Part shown: positions 36,949 to 46,182 of the stretch, one piece after another
How the letters are laid out: every line of letters begins with the position of its first letter
How positions within the stretch are numbered: position 1 is the stretch's first letter
Notes under the pieces: generated by a model
The model's input: the letters and a program-made list of their open reading frames with translations, nothing else
Database searches by the model: none
What the model was told of the DNA's origin: nothing
Program-made: the position numbers and the translations under genes
Assembly: GCF_002407245.1 (NCBI RefSeq)
Contig: NZ_CP010681.1
Coordinates: 2,721,001-2,785,000, forward strand
Length of the DNA stretch: 64,000 nt
Direction: 5' to 3'
Origin: Phaeobacter piscinae
Lineage (GTDB): Bacteria; Pseudomonadota; Alphaproteobacteria; Rhodobacterales; Rhodobacteraceae

Positions 36949-37002
36949 CACAATAATTTTTTTCCTAAGCTGATTAAAAGCCATCCAGAATGAGAGCCGC
37001 CG

Positions 37003-37620
37003 ATGCCCCAGACCACCGCCCCCCAGAAAACGGCGAAGACCCGCAGCAGCGCAGGTCCGATGCTGGGCGCGTTGATCCGCAAGCGGCGCAAGCAGATGGG
37101 GCTGACGCTTCAGGCGCTTTGTGATGTGTCCGGCGTCTCAGTGGGCTATCTGAGCCAGGTGGAGCGCGACAATGCCACCCCAACGCTGGGCACGCTGGCA
37201 CAGATCGCGTCAGCGCTGGAGGTGGGGCTGGAGTATTTCATCGCCACGCCGAAACCCTCGGACGCGGTGACACGGGCGATGACGCGGACGCAATTCTCGC
37301 TGGCGGGCTCCTCCATTACCTATGAGGCGCTTGGCGCCCAGTTTCCGGGCGCGGAGCTGTCCAGTTATATTCTGCATGTGCCGCCCGGATATGTCTCTGA
37401 GGAGGTCAGCCACGAGGGCGAAGAGATGCTCTATGTGCTGGAGGGGGAGATTGATCAATCACTGGATGGACAGGTGTTCCGTCTGCGGGTTGGGGACAGC
37501 CTGCACTACAGCGGCCTGACCTCCCATTCCTGGAGCAATCCCACCGACCAGCCGGCGCGGCTGTTGTGGACCGGCACACTCAGCGTTTTGCACAGCACCA
37601 ACACCCCCAACCTGCCCTGA
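37003..37620 (+). CDS. XRE-cupin transcriptional regulator
   Basis: A 205-residue regulator. The XRE helix-turn-helix (LTLQALCDVSGVSVGYLSQVE, about residues 34-54, described in two parts LTLQALCDVSG and VSVGYLSQVE) is joined to a C-terminal cupin domain with HEGEEMLYVLEGEI and GDSLHYSGLTSHSW that should bind a small ligand. PuuR and SutR have the same build. It is divergent from the permease operon and lies just upstream of the binding protein, so it probably controls both. Confidence 0.9.
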   Translation: MPQTTAPQKTAKTRSSAGPMLGALIRKRRKQMGLTLQALCDVSGVSVGYLSQVERDNATPTLGTLAQIASALEVGLEYFIATPKPSDAVTRAMTRTQFSLAGSSITYEALGAQFPGAELSSYILHVPPGYVSEEVSHEGEEMLYVLEGEIDQSLDGQVFRLRVGDSLHYSGLTSHSWSNPTDQPARLLWTGTLSVLHSTNTPNLP

Positions 37621-37698
37621 CCGGGCAGCTGCGGCAGGCCGGTCCTGCGGGGGCGGTCGTGGCCGATGGATACCAATGAACCAAACAGGGAGACTGAC

Positions 37699-39285
37699 AT
37701 GAACCTCGTGAAATCCGCCTTGCTGGCCAGCGTGATGGCGCTGCCTCTGGCGAGCGGCGCTATCGCTGACACGCCCGCCAATGCGCTGATCGTGGCGCAG
37801 AATATCGACGATATCGTCGCCATTGACCCCGCCCAGGCCTATGAATTCACCTCCGGTGAACTGGTCACCAACCTTTATGATCGCTTAGTGCAATATGACG
37901 CCGAGGATCCCACCGCGCTGGCGGCGGGTCTTGCCAGCGACTGGGAAGTCGACGCGGACGCCAAGACCATCCGCTTTACCCTGCGCGACGATGCGGTGTT
38001 TCATTCCGGCAACCCGGTGCGCGGTGAGGATGTCGTGTTCTCACTGGCTCGAGTGATCAAACTGAACCTGACCCCGGCCTTTATTCTGGCGCAGCTGGGC
38101 TGGACGGCTGAGAATGTCGATCAGATGGTGACCGCCGACGGCAACAACGTCACTATCAAATACGAAGGGGAGTTTTCCCCCGCCTTTGTGATGAACGTGC
38201 TGGCCGCCCGCCCCGCCTCGGTGGTGGACAAAGAGGTGGTGATGGCGAATGCCGTGGACGGCGACATGGGCAATGGCTGGCTGAATGAAAACGCCGCCGG
38301 CTCCGGCCCGTTCAAGCTGCAGGGCTATCGTCCGGCGCAGATGGTCCGGTTGGCGGCCAATGCGGATTATTTCAAGGGCGCACCCAAGATGGAAAGCGTC
38401 ATCATCCGCCATGTAGCCGAAGCCGCCACGCAGGAGCTGCTGCTCGAATCCGGCGATATCGACATGGCCCGCAATCTGACACCCGATCAGATCCGTGGCT
38501 TTGACAGCGACGCCATCAAGGTGGAGACCTACCCGCAGGCGGCGGTGCATTTCCTGTCCTTCAACCAGAAAACCGACAGCCTGACCGACCCCGCCGTCTG
38601 GGAGGCTGCCCGCTATCTGGTGGATTACAAGGGCATGACCGACACCATCATCAACGGCCAGATGGAGATCCATCAGGCGTTCTGGCCCAAGGGCTTCCCC
38701 GGTTCCTACGACGAAACACCATTCGGTTATGACCCGGAACGCGCAAAATCCATCCTCAGCGAGGCCGGGATTGAGACCCCGATCACCGTGTCGCTGGATG
38801 TGATCAATGCCGCCCCCTTTACCGATATGGCGCAGTCCTTGCAGGCCAGCTTTGCCGACGCAGGGATCAACTTTGAAATCCTGCCCGGCACCGGCAGCCA
38901 GGTGATCACCAAATACCGTGAGCGCAGCCATGAGGCGATGCTGCTCTATTGGGGTCCGGATTTCATGGATCCGCATTCCAATGCCAAGGCTTTCGCGTAT
39001 AACTCCGACAACTCGGACGACAACTATGCGGCCACCACCACATGGCGCAATGCCTGGGCTGTGCCGGACGCGATGAACGCCAAGACCAAGGCTGCTCTCA
39101 CCGAGGCGGATCCTGAAAAACGGCTGGAGATGTACCGTGAATTGCAGGCAGAGGTGCAGAAAACCTCTCCCATCGTGATCATGTTCCAGGCCGCCTATCA
39201 GGTGGCAATGGATGCGGATGTCTCTGGCTATGTGAATGGCGCGACCTCCGATTTTGTCTTCTACCGTCTGGTGGAGAAGAACTGA
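37699..39285 (+). CDS. Peptide-type ABC importer binding protein (SBP_bac_5)
   Basis: A 528-residue periplasmic receptor of the DppA/OppA type. The signal peptide MNLVKSALLASVMALPLA is followed by a likely cut near AIAD. The mature part has ASDWEVDADAKTIRFTLRDD and HSGNPVRGEDVVFSLARV, both typical. The ATG at 37699 has GGGAGA nearby; the frame runs 11 codons further up. It should serve the permeases and ATPases encoded on the opposite strand. Confidence 0.92.
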   Translation: MNLVKSALLASVMALPLASGAIADTPANALIVAQNIDDIVAIDPAQAYEFTSGELVTNLYDRLVQYDAEDPTALAAGLASDWEVDADAKTIRFTLRDDAVFHSGNPVRGEDVVFSLARVIKLNLTPAFILAQLGWTAENVDQMVTADGNNVTIKYEGEFSPAFVMNVLAARPASVVDKEVVMANAVDGDMGNGWLNENAAGSGPFKLQGYRPAQMVRLAANADYFKGAPKMESVIIRHVAEAATQELLLESGDIDMARNLTPDQIRGFDSDAIKVETYPQAAVHFLSFNQKTDSLTDPAVWEAARYLVDYKGMTDTIINGQMEIHQAFWPKGFPGSYDETPFGYDPERAKSILSEAGIETPITVSLDVINAAPFTDMAQSLQASFADAGINFEILPGTGSQVITKYRERSHEAMLLYWGPDFMDPHSNAKAFAYNSDNSDDNYAATTTWRNAWAVPDAMNAKTKAALTEADPEKRLEMYRELQAEVQKTSPIVIMFQAAYQVAMDADVSGYVNGATSDFVFYRLVEKN

Positions 39286-39342
39286 TCCCCCGGCGCCACG
39301 TGGCGCTTTCGCCTGCTCCCCTTATCCGGGGGCGGGCATCTG

Positions 39343-39375
39343 GGGCCGGCGCTGACATGAGCCGGCCCTTCTTTT
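39343..39375 (+). terminator. Terminator after the binding-protein gene
   Basis: An eight-base stem GGGCCGGC / GCCGGCCC with a ten-base loop is followed by TTCTTTTC. A smaller palindrome, GCGCCACGTGGCGC, lies upstream at 39293-39306. Confidence 0.7.
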
Positions 39376-39429
39376 CATCTTCCGGCCCGATCTGCCGCCA
39401 CCGATGGGGCCGCCCGCGCTACAGGACAT

Positions 39430-40536
39430 ATGACCATGACCACGCCTCCCTATGCAGACCGGCTGACCCGGCTGCGCCACCGCATGACTGAGACCGCCAC
39501 CGATCTGGTGGTGCTTGGCCCCTCCAGCCATATGATGTGGCTGTCGGGTGTGAACCCCCACGGCGACGAGCGGCCCGTGCTGCTGATGGTCAGTCAGAGC
39601 CACGCAGGCTTTCTGATGCCGGGGTTGAACGCCGATGCGGCGCGCACATCCACCGATCTGCCATTTCGCTGCTGGTCGGATGATGACGGGCCGGATGCCG
39701 CGCTGACCGCGCTGCTCAATGACTGCGGCGCCACGGCTGCTGGCCTGTCGGTGGTACTGGATGAAACCATGCGCGCTGATTTTGCGCTGCGGGTTCTGGA
39801 CGCGATGGACGCGCCAAAGCGGCGCTTTACCGATGATACCGTGGGCCTCCTGCGGGCGATGAAGGACGACGCCGAATATGCCGCGCTGAAGGCTGCACAT
39901 CTGTTGAATGATGCCGCCGTGACCGAGGCGTTTTCCCGCCTTGAAGAGGGTATGAGCGAGCTGGATGTGCAAGCGATCCTGCATGCCCATTACAAGGCCC
40001 ACGGCGCCAGCGCGGAATTCACCATCGTCGGTTTTGGTGCCAATGGCGCCTTCCCGCATCACCACACCGGCGACACCAGGCTGACCCGCGACATGGCGGT
40101 GTTGATCGACACCGGGTGCCGGTTGAACGGCTACCCCTCGGACATGACCCGCTGCGGCTGGTTCGGCACGCCGGAGGCCGAATATGAGCAGGTGTTTGAG
40201 GTGGTCGAAGCCGCAGTAAAAGCCGCAGTCCAAGCCGCGAAACCCGGCGTGCGCGCCAGCGAGGTCGACCGTGCCGCCCGCGACACCATTGCTGCCGCCG
40301 GATATGGTCCGCAGTTCCTGCACCGCACCGGCCACGGGCTGGGTATTGATGTGCATGAACCGCCTTATATCACCGCCACCTCTGATATTGAGCTGCGCGC
40401 TGGCAATGTGTTCTCGATCGAACCGGGGATCTACCTCAAAGACCGGTTTGGCGTGCGGCTGGAAGAGATTGTGATCCTGCGCGAAACCGGCGCCGAGATC
40501 CTGTCGGAGATGCCGCGCGACATGCAACGGCGCTGA
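39430..40536 (+). CDS. M24-family aminopeptidase/proline dipeptidase-like protein
   Basis: A 368-residue metallopeptidase with an N-terminal creatinase-type domain and a C-terminal pita-bread catalytic domain. The metal ligands are visible: Asp in VLIDTGCRL, Asp in YPSDMTR, His in HRTGHGLGIDVHEP, Glu in FSIEPGIYL and Glu in GVRLEEIVI. Such enzymes cut Xaa-Pro peptides or related amides. Its place after the peptide-binding protein suggests that it hydrolyses what the importer brings in. Confidence 0.9.
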   Translation: MTMTTPPYADRLTRLRHRMTETATDLVVLGPSSHMMWLSGVNPHGDERPVLLMVSQSHAGFLMPGLNADAARTSTDLPFRCWSDDDGPDAALTALLNDCGATAAGLSVVLDETMRADFALRVLDAMDAPKRRFTDDTVGLLRAMKDDAEYAALKAAHLLNDAAVTEAFSRLEEGMSELDVQAILHAHYKAHGASAEFTIVGFGANGAFPHHHTGDTRLTRDMAVLIDTGCRLNGYPSDMTRCGWFGTPEAEYEQVFEVVEAAVKAAVQAAKPGVRASEVDRAARDTIAAAGYGPQFLHRTGHGLGIDVHEPPYITATSDIELRAGNVFSIEPGIYLKDRFGVRLEEIVILRETGAEILSEMPRDMQRR

Positions 40537-40564
40537 GACCAGATCATCTGCCAACCAAAAAATC

Positions 40565-40596
40565 AGGCGCACCCCGCATCCGGGCTGCGCCTTTTC
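40565..40596 (+). terminator. Terminator after the M24 peptidase gene
   Basis: AGGCGCA / TGCGCCT pair around an inner CCCG / CGGG pair, and CTTTTC follows. It lies between two convergent genes. Confidence 0.8.
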
Positions 40597-40648
40597 ATAT
40601 TTCCCGGCATCTGGGTTACCTCCTTGAAGCGGCCACCCGGGCGGGTGA

Positions 40649-41056
40649 TCAGGTCAGAGGTTGCAGCAGCTGATCAATGAGGGCCAGCAGCTCTGCCGGT
40701 TCAAACGGTTTCGTCAGCGTCGCCGTCGCACCAAGATCCTTGGACGTGACCAGCAGCTGCTCCAGCCCCGGACGCTGCGTGGCCCCGGACATCGCTATAA
40801 TCGGCGGAATTGTATGCCCGTCGCGTGCACGCCCCTGTAGGAAGGAGATAACCATCACGCCGCCATCTGGTATGGCGCGGTTGTTTTTCTTTACGATCAG
40901 ATCGGTGATGACCAGATCAAAGTCGTATTCTTTGTACTGGGCAATCGTTTCGGTCGCGTTTTCACAGATGATGGGGAAATGACCGGCCTGCTCCAGAGAG
41001 ACCTGCAACAGGCTTGCAAAAATCTCATCATCCTCCAGAACCAGTATGTTGGCCAT
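40649..41056 (-). CDS. Single-domain response regulator
   Basis: A 135-residue receiver domain with no output domain. The phosphoacceptor is the Asp in DLVITDLIV, with the acidic pair in VLEDDEIF and the Lys in TLTKPFEP. The ATG at 41056 is preferred because GGGGAG lies six bases upstream; another ATG two codons earlier sits on top of that site. The gene is divergent from the hybrid histidine kinase, so the two probably share a signalling chain. Confidence 0.88.
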   Translation of the reverse strand: MANILVLEDDEIFASLLQVSLEQAGHFPIICENATETIAQYKEYDFDLVITDLIVKKNNRAIPDGGVMVISFLQGRARDGHTIPPIIAMSGATQRPGLEQLLVTSKDLGATATLTKPFEPAELLALIDQLLQPLT

Positions 41057-41291
41057 TTCCATCTCCCCTCTCCGGCGCAGTAATGCAACCACCGGACCAG
41101 ACGCTGATGCACTGTCATTTTTTTCGCGAGCTTTTTACCTGGCACTCGGGGCTTATACAATCGCTGACGCTGCTCAAAGACTGCTGATCCGGAGCGGCGG
41201 TTGGTTTCGCCTGACATTCCCGGTCGCTCAACTATAACATTGCATCAACCCAAAACACTGACCCAAGCCAGCACGCAACGGAGCCTTCGAC

Positions 41292-44200
41292 ATGGTAAGA
41301 CCAATCCGGTTCCTGTTCTCGTTCTTTCTGCTGGTGATTGTAGCCTTGCCCGGCTGGTCGCAGGACGGCCCTGCCCCGCTGCGCATCGGTTTTCTGTCGG
41401 TCCCCCCCTTTGCGCAGCGCAACATTCAAGGTGAGGAAACTGGATTTCTGGTGGAGTTGGCGCAGCAGCTCGCAACCGAGTTGGGCACCAGCATCACATT
41501 GGTGCCGGTGACGTCGAGCCGCGAATTCGTGCAGGCGCAGGTCGAGGGCCGTACCGATCTGATCGCTGGCATCGCTCAGCTGCCGGCACTGCGTGACAGC
41601 AATCTGTTTTCTACGCCGATTTCCAGAGAAACCCTGCGCCCCGTGGTTAGGATCGATATGGCTCTCAGCCAGTCGACTGCAACGATGAGCGGCGCGCGCG
41701 TGGGTGTTGTGCCACCCGCGGTTGGCTCCGATCAGGAAGCGTTTCTCGCACGCAATACCACCGTGAATTTCTCCACACCCGAGGCTGCTGTATTGGCGCT
41801 GCTCTCCACAACCGTCGATGCGGTGATGATCCCGGAGCCAGTGGCTTTCAATATCGCAAAATCCGCGGGAGTTGATAACCGGATACGGTTCCTTAACCCT
41901 CCACTGCGCGAGTTCGACCGCTATATTGCCCTGCATCGGAGCCGCGCCGATCTGATGCCTAAAATCGAAGTCGCCTTGCGCCGAATGAGACAAGACCGAC
42001 GCCTGGACGACCTGCTGCTGAAGTATTTTCTGGATATCCCCCTGCCTGTACCGGAGGTTCTGCGGGTGGGTGTGCGTCATGCACCGCCCTATCAGCTGAT
42101 CGATGCTGATGGCGAATTTTCCGGTTTCGCGGTCGAAGCGTTGCGCAGCCTGGCCCAACGCACAGGTCTGCAGCTGGACTTTCAGCACATCAGCGAAGAA
42201 GAGTGGCTGCTCGGGCCACAGTCGGACACCTACGACATTCTTCCTGCGGTTCAGGTCACAAGCAAGCGGCGCACAAAGATGGATTTCGCAGATCCCATTT
42301 TGGCTGCAGATCAATCTGTCTTTACCATGGCCGCAGGGACAGAAGTGATCTCGCGGTTGGCAGACCTTAGGGGGCTGCGGGTAGGCGTGCATGCAGAAAA
42401 CGCCGCCGCGCTGGACATGGGTGCGAGATTGAACTGGCAGATGGTTCCCATGACCAGCGTGCCGGAGCTGCTGACAGCGCTGGAGGCCGAACACGTTGAT
42501 GCCGTGATAGATCAACCTGATATCATAATGGCAGCAGCAACCGGTCGCAGCGCAGCAGGCAATCTAAACGAGGTGCTGCCTGCGATCCTGAGCTATGAAC
42601 GTGCGCCCGCATTGCGATTTGGCCTGGGGGAAGTGCGCGACAAACTGAACTTGGCGTTACCACAGTATTTGATCTCTGCCGAATATGCTGAGCTGCGCAG
42701 AAAATATCTTGGGGCGCCTGTGTTCTGGACCTCTGGCCGACTGACCCTTTTGGGCCTCGCAGCAGCGGGCGGGCTATTGGCTCTATTGGGAGTGCAGGGC
42801 ATCGGCCAGCTGCGCGCGCGCCGTCGCATCGCGGCAGACAAGGTCAGACGCGCCCGCGAAATCGCCGAAATCCGCGATGAGTTGGAAACCGTACTGAACG
42901 CCGCGACCAGCGGAATTATCGCTTTGGACCGTTCTGGTCAGATCATCCGGATCAACAGCCGGGCGCGCCTTATGCTGGGTGGGGTATCCGCTGAGACGCC
43001 GTTTCTCTGGCCGGAGGGGATCAACTTTTTGAACAGCGAGAACCTCACCCCACATAGTGTCGGCGCCGATCCGCTACAGCGCGCACGCGCAGGCGATGTT
43101 CTGTCAGGGGAAACCCATTTGTTGCAGCGCAGCGCCAGCGGGGATGATTACCGGCATGTCCGGGTCAGAAGTGCGGCATTGGAAAACGAACAACATGGTG
43201 TTGCCCTTGTCCTGGTAATGGATGATGTCACCGAAGAGGAACGCAACCGGCAGGTCGTCGAACGCAAAAGCAGACTTGATGCGCTTGGTGAGCTGACCGG
43301 CGGTATCGCCCATGACATCAACAATCTACTGGCTTCCCTGCTATATGCTGTGGATCTGGCGGACTCGGCATCCACTGCCGATAGTCGGGCACGGTTTCTC
43401 GGCATCGCAGCAGCCACGATCAACCGCGGGCGCCAGCTGACCACGCGGCTTCTGGCCTTTGCCAAACGGCAACCCGGTGTTGCCATCACCAAACCGGTCC
43501 ATGAGGTTCTAACTGAGTTTCACGAACTGATCCGCCCGATGCTCGAGAAACGCATCGAAATTCTGATGGAAAAGGCTGACCGTGATCTGCTGGTGCATTG
43601 CGACCCTGCGCAGCTGGAAACCGCGCTGATGAACCTGGTTCTGAACAGTCGCGATGCAATTATGAGCAGCGGCCATGGTACGCGTATTACTCTGAAGGCC
43701 CAGCCTGCCCCCTCCCCTTGGGACGGTCCAGGTGGGGATTCAGGCGACGGGTTTGGCAAGCAGGACGCTCGGGACGGCACCGCCAACTACCACTACGTTG
43801 AACTGTCGGTCTCAGATGACGGGCCCGGCATGAACGAGACCACGCGGGACCGCTGTACAGATCCCTTCTTCACAACCAAGGACAGCAATTCCGGTACCGG
43901 ACTGGGGCTTTCGATGGTCTATGGATTTGCCCGCCATTCCAGTGGAGATTTGCAGATTTGCTCCCAGCCAGGCAGCGGTACTACAGTGCTTCTAACCCTT
44001 CCGCGGGGCTCTGACCTTAGCCCCCCGAACACCTCTGCAACCGACGCGCCTGCTGAGAAAGGTGGAGGTGAAATCATTCTGTTGGCCGAGGATGAACCCG
44101 ACCTACGGGAGATAACCTGTGATATGTTAACCGAGCTTGGCTACCGTGTGCTTCCCGTTGGATCGGTGCAGCAAGCCCTGGATATGCTGGATCACAGGAC

Positions 44201-44426
44201 GAGATTTGATCTGCTGCTGACCGATGTGGTGATGCCTGGTCCCCTAGGCGGCTTCGAGCTGGCCGACCGAGTTCGCGAAATCCACCCGGCAATGCCCGTG
44301 GTCTATACCTCGGGATATACCGGTATCACTCCCGCTAAGACCGGCCCCGCCGCGCGCCCCCTGCTTCACAAACCTGTCCACCCGAAGGATCTGGCAGCCG
44401 CGATTGCAAAAGCCCTGCGCGATTGA
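41292..44426 (+). CDS. Hybrid histidine kinase with tandem periplasmic binding domains
   Basis: A 1044-residue membrane kinase. In order: signal peptide (1-24), two SBP_bac_3 amino-acid-binding-like domains (about 30-250 and 255-480), a membrane segment (about 484-506), a PAS-like region (about 525-640), a HisKA domain with His674 in ELTGGIAHDINNLL, an ATPase domain with N-box LMNLVLNSRDAIM, DDGPGMNE and GTGLGLSMVYGF, and a C-terminal receiver with Asp978 in LLLTDVVMP. BvgS and EvgS have a similar build. It probably senses an amino acid or similar ligand and signals through the divergent receiver protein. No HPt domain is seen. Confidence 0.9.
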   Translation: MVRPIRFLFSFFLLVIVALPGWSQDGPAPLRIGFLSVPPFAQRNIQGEETGFLVELAQQLATELGTSITLVPVTSSREFVQAQVEGRTDLIAGIAQLPALRDSNLFSTPISRETLRPVVRIDMALSQSTATMSGARVGVVPPAVGSDQEAFLARNTTVNFSTPEAAVLALLSTTVDAVMIPEPVAFNIAKSAGVDNRIRFLNPPLREFDRYIALHRSRADLMPKIEVALRRMRQDRRLDDLLLKYFLDIPLPVPEVLRVGVRHAPPYQLIDADGEFSGFAVEALRSLAQRTGLQLDFQHISEEEWLLGPQSDTYDILPAVQVTSKRRTKMDFADPILAADQSVFTMAAGTEVISRLADLRGLRVGVHAENAAALDMGARLNWQMVPMTSVPELLTALEAEHVDAVIDQPDIIMAAATGRSAAGNLNEVLPAILSYERAPALRFGLGEVRDKLNLALPQYLISAEYAELRRKYLGAPVFWTSGRLTLLGLAAAGGLLALLGVQGIGQLRARRRIAADKVRRAREIAEIRDELETVLNAATSGIIALDRSGQIIRINSRARLMLGGVSAETPFLWPEGINFLNSENLTPHSVGADPLQRARAGDVLSGETHLLQRSASGDDYRHVRVRSAALENEQHGVALVLVMDDVTEEERNRQVVERKSRLDALGELTGGIAHDINNLLASLLYAVDLADSASTADSRARFLGIAAATINRGRQLTTRLLAFAKRQPGVAITKPVHEVLTEFHELIRPMLEKRIEILMEKADRDLLVHCDPAQLETALMNLVLNSRDAIMSSGHGTRITLKAQPAPSPWDGPGGDSGDGFGKQDARDGTANYHYVELSVSDDGPGMNETTRDRCTDPFFTTKDSNSGTGLGLSMVYGFARHSSGDLQICSQPGSGTTVLLTLPRGSDLSPPNTSATDAPAEKGGGEIILLAEDEPDLREITCDMLTELGYRVLPVGSVQQALDMLDHRTRFDLLLTDVVMPGPLGGFELADRVREIHPAMPVVYTSGYTGITPAKTGPAARPLLHKPVHPKDLAAAIAKALRD

Positions 44427-45144
44427 TTTTATCAAGCTCGGGCTCCTTGTGAATTACCGAACACCAGGGCGAGCTACTGCCTCTAGTCGCACACCCGACC
44501 ACATCCTTTCATCACACGGCTGACCCGCTTGCGAGATACCTCCAACAGAAGGAGTGAGCGAGTGGAGGATCTTCTGGACAAGATCCGCGCCTTCAGTCTG
44601 GGGGATCAAGGCACCATGTCAGGCACGTGCGGCCGAACGCGGCCCACACGCAGTTTGCCATGGGTTTCCCAGCCTGCGTGCAGCACCGAGAACAGCAGCA
44701 AGCCATTGCTGGTGGAAGCACGCATAATATTTGCCTTGCTGACTTATACGTTGGACAATTCTCTGCAGCATGCTGCTGGAGTTTGTTTGCAGCTGCCATT
44801 CGGATGGGAAATCATGGGGTGTGTGAGGATAGACAACTGTCCGAAGGCGACCGCCAACAATTGGTGAGTACCCTTCTGCGGAGTGGTTGTGGTGCACCTT
44901 CGTGCAAACTGCTCAGGTTTAGCCATGACCGCAATATGCTCGTCATTCACTCTAAACTGGCCGCTCGACCAACAAATCGGCTTTCGCCCCATAGCTCCAG
45001 ACCAGACACCAAACCAATCGGGCTTGCCACTCCGAGGTGACGCGCGCTCTGAGAGTAGTAATTTTTTGCGGCGGGCAGCCGACCAACCCACTGAGCAGGC
45101 AGGGCATTGTTTGACCCCGAGCAGTCCACTGACCTGATGACCCA
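44427..45144. other. Intergenic stretch without a recognisable gene
   Basis: Several short frames are open here on both strands, including one from 44529 that begins after AGATACC, but none has recognisable similarity, a good ribosome site and a normal length together. The region may hold decayed genes. Base composition is a little more AT-rich than the neighbours. Confidence 0.4.
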
Positions 45145-46068
45145 TCACCCGCCCAGGCCAGCCTCGATGTCCCAGAAAGGGGTTTCGCGGCCGATCCGGT
45201 CCGCCAGAAAATCAGCAAAGGCGCGAACTTTTGCTGGCATGTGGCGCCGCTCGGGGAAGACCGCGTATAAGGATTGCTCGGGCAGCGCATAAGCTGGAAG
45301 CACCTGCACCAGGCGGCCCGCTGCCAGATGAGCGCCCGCCACAAAGGTCGGCAGGCGTCCGATCCCAAGCCCGTCTATCAAGGCAGTACATAGCGCCTCG
45401 CTGTTGTTGACCCGCAGTCTTCCTTTTGTGCGCACACGTATTTCCCCCTCGGCACCGTGCAGGAGCCATTCCCGCGGGTCGCGCGAATAGCTGTAATGCA
45501 GGCAGCTGTGGTGCAGCAGGTCTTCGGGATGCTTTGGCGTTCCGGCCTGCGCCAAATACTCTGGTGCCGCGGCGAGGACACTGTGAATCGGCGCCAGCCT
45601 GCGGGCGATCAGGGCAGAATCCGGCAGGGTGCCCGCCCGGATAGCCATGTCGAACCCGGCTTCGACCAGATCCGCAACCCGGTCATCCATGGTCAGATCC
45701 AGCGTGATCCCCGGGTGGTGCTCGAGAAAATCCTTTATCAACGGCGCAACATGCAGCCAGCCGAAGGACATCGGCGCGTTGACCCTGAGCCGGCCGGCGG
45801 GCTGCCCCCGCATGGCAGTGACGGCATCCTCCGCTTCCCTGGCCGACCCAAGCGCCTGCACCGCATGGGACAGGTAGATCTCACCGGCCTCGGTCAGGGA
45901 CATGCTGCGTGTCGAGCGGTGAAACAGCTGCATGCCCAGATGCGCTTCCAAGTTGCCGATCCGCTTGCTGACAGCGGATTTTGTGATCCCCAGCTGCCGG
46001 GCAGCGGCGGCAAACCCGCCGGTTTCCGCGACCGCCACAAAGACCGGAATGGCGCCAATCTCAATCAT
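45145..46068 (-). CDS. LysR-family regulator
   Basis: A 307-residue LysR protein. The N-terminal helix-turn-helix is in GFAAAARQLGITKSAVSKRI (residues 16-35), followed by a linker and the LysR substrate-binding domain. It most resembles the AaeR/CrgA-type branch by its DLTMDDRVADLVEAGFDMAI segment. It is divergent from a glutathionyl-hydroquinone reductase-like gene and probably controls it through the dyad at 46108. Confidence 0.9.
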   Translation of the reverse strand: MIEIGAIPVFVAVAETGGFAAAARQLGITKSAVSKRIGNLEAHLGMQLFHRSTRSMSLTEAGEIYLSHAVQALGSAREAEDAVTAMRGQPAGRLRVNAPMSFGWLHVAPLIKDFLEHHPGITLDLTMDDRVADLVEAGFDMAIRAGTLPDSALIARRLAPIHSVLAAAPEYLAQAGTPKHPEDLLHHSCLHYSYSRDPREWLLHGAEGEIRVRTKGRLRVNNSEALCTALIDGLGIGRLPTFVAGAHLAAGRLVQVLPAYALPEQSLYAVFPERRHMPAKVRAFADFLADRIGRETPFWDIEAGLGG

Positions 46069-46107
46069 GCTGCTCTTTCCATTGTCAACTTCTACTCACC
46101 CTCAAGT

Positions 46108-46140
46108 TTCCCGAATAGCGAATTATCGCATCTACGGGAA
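46108..46140. promoter_or_regulatory. Candidate LysR operator
   Basis: TTCCCG and CGGGAA pair at the ends of a 33-base segment, and inside them GCGA-ATTA-TCGC forms a second dyad. It lies in the gap between LysR and the transferase gene. Confidence 0.45.
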
Positions 46141-46182
46141 CCAGTTAGATCATTCCCATCACTCAGCTTGCCGGAGGCCGCC

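Noticed and set aside
45457..46182. Extended N-terminus of the hydroquinone reductase-like protein
   Set aside because: It lies antisense to LysR and has no family similarity; the ATG at 46183 has a good ribosome site.
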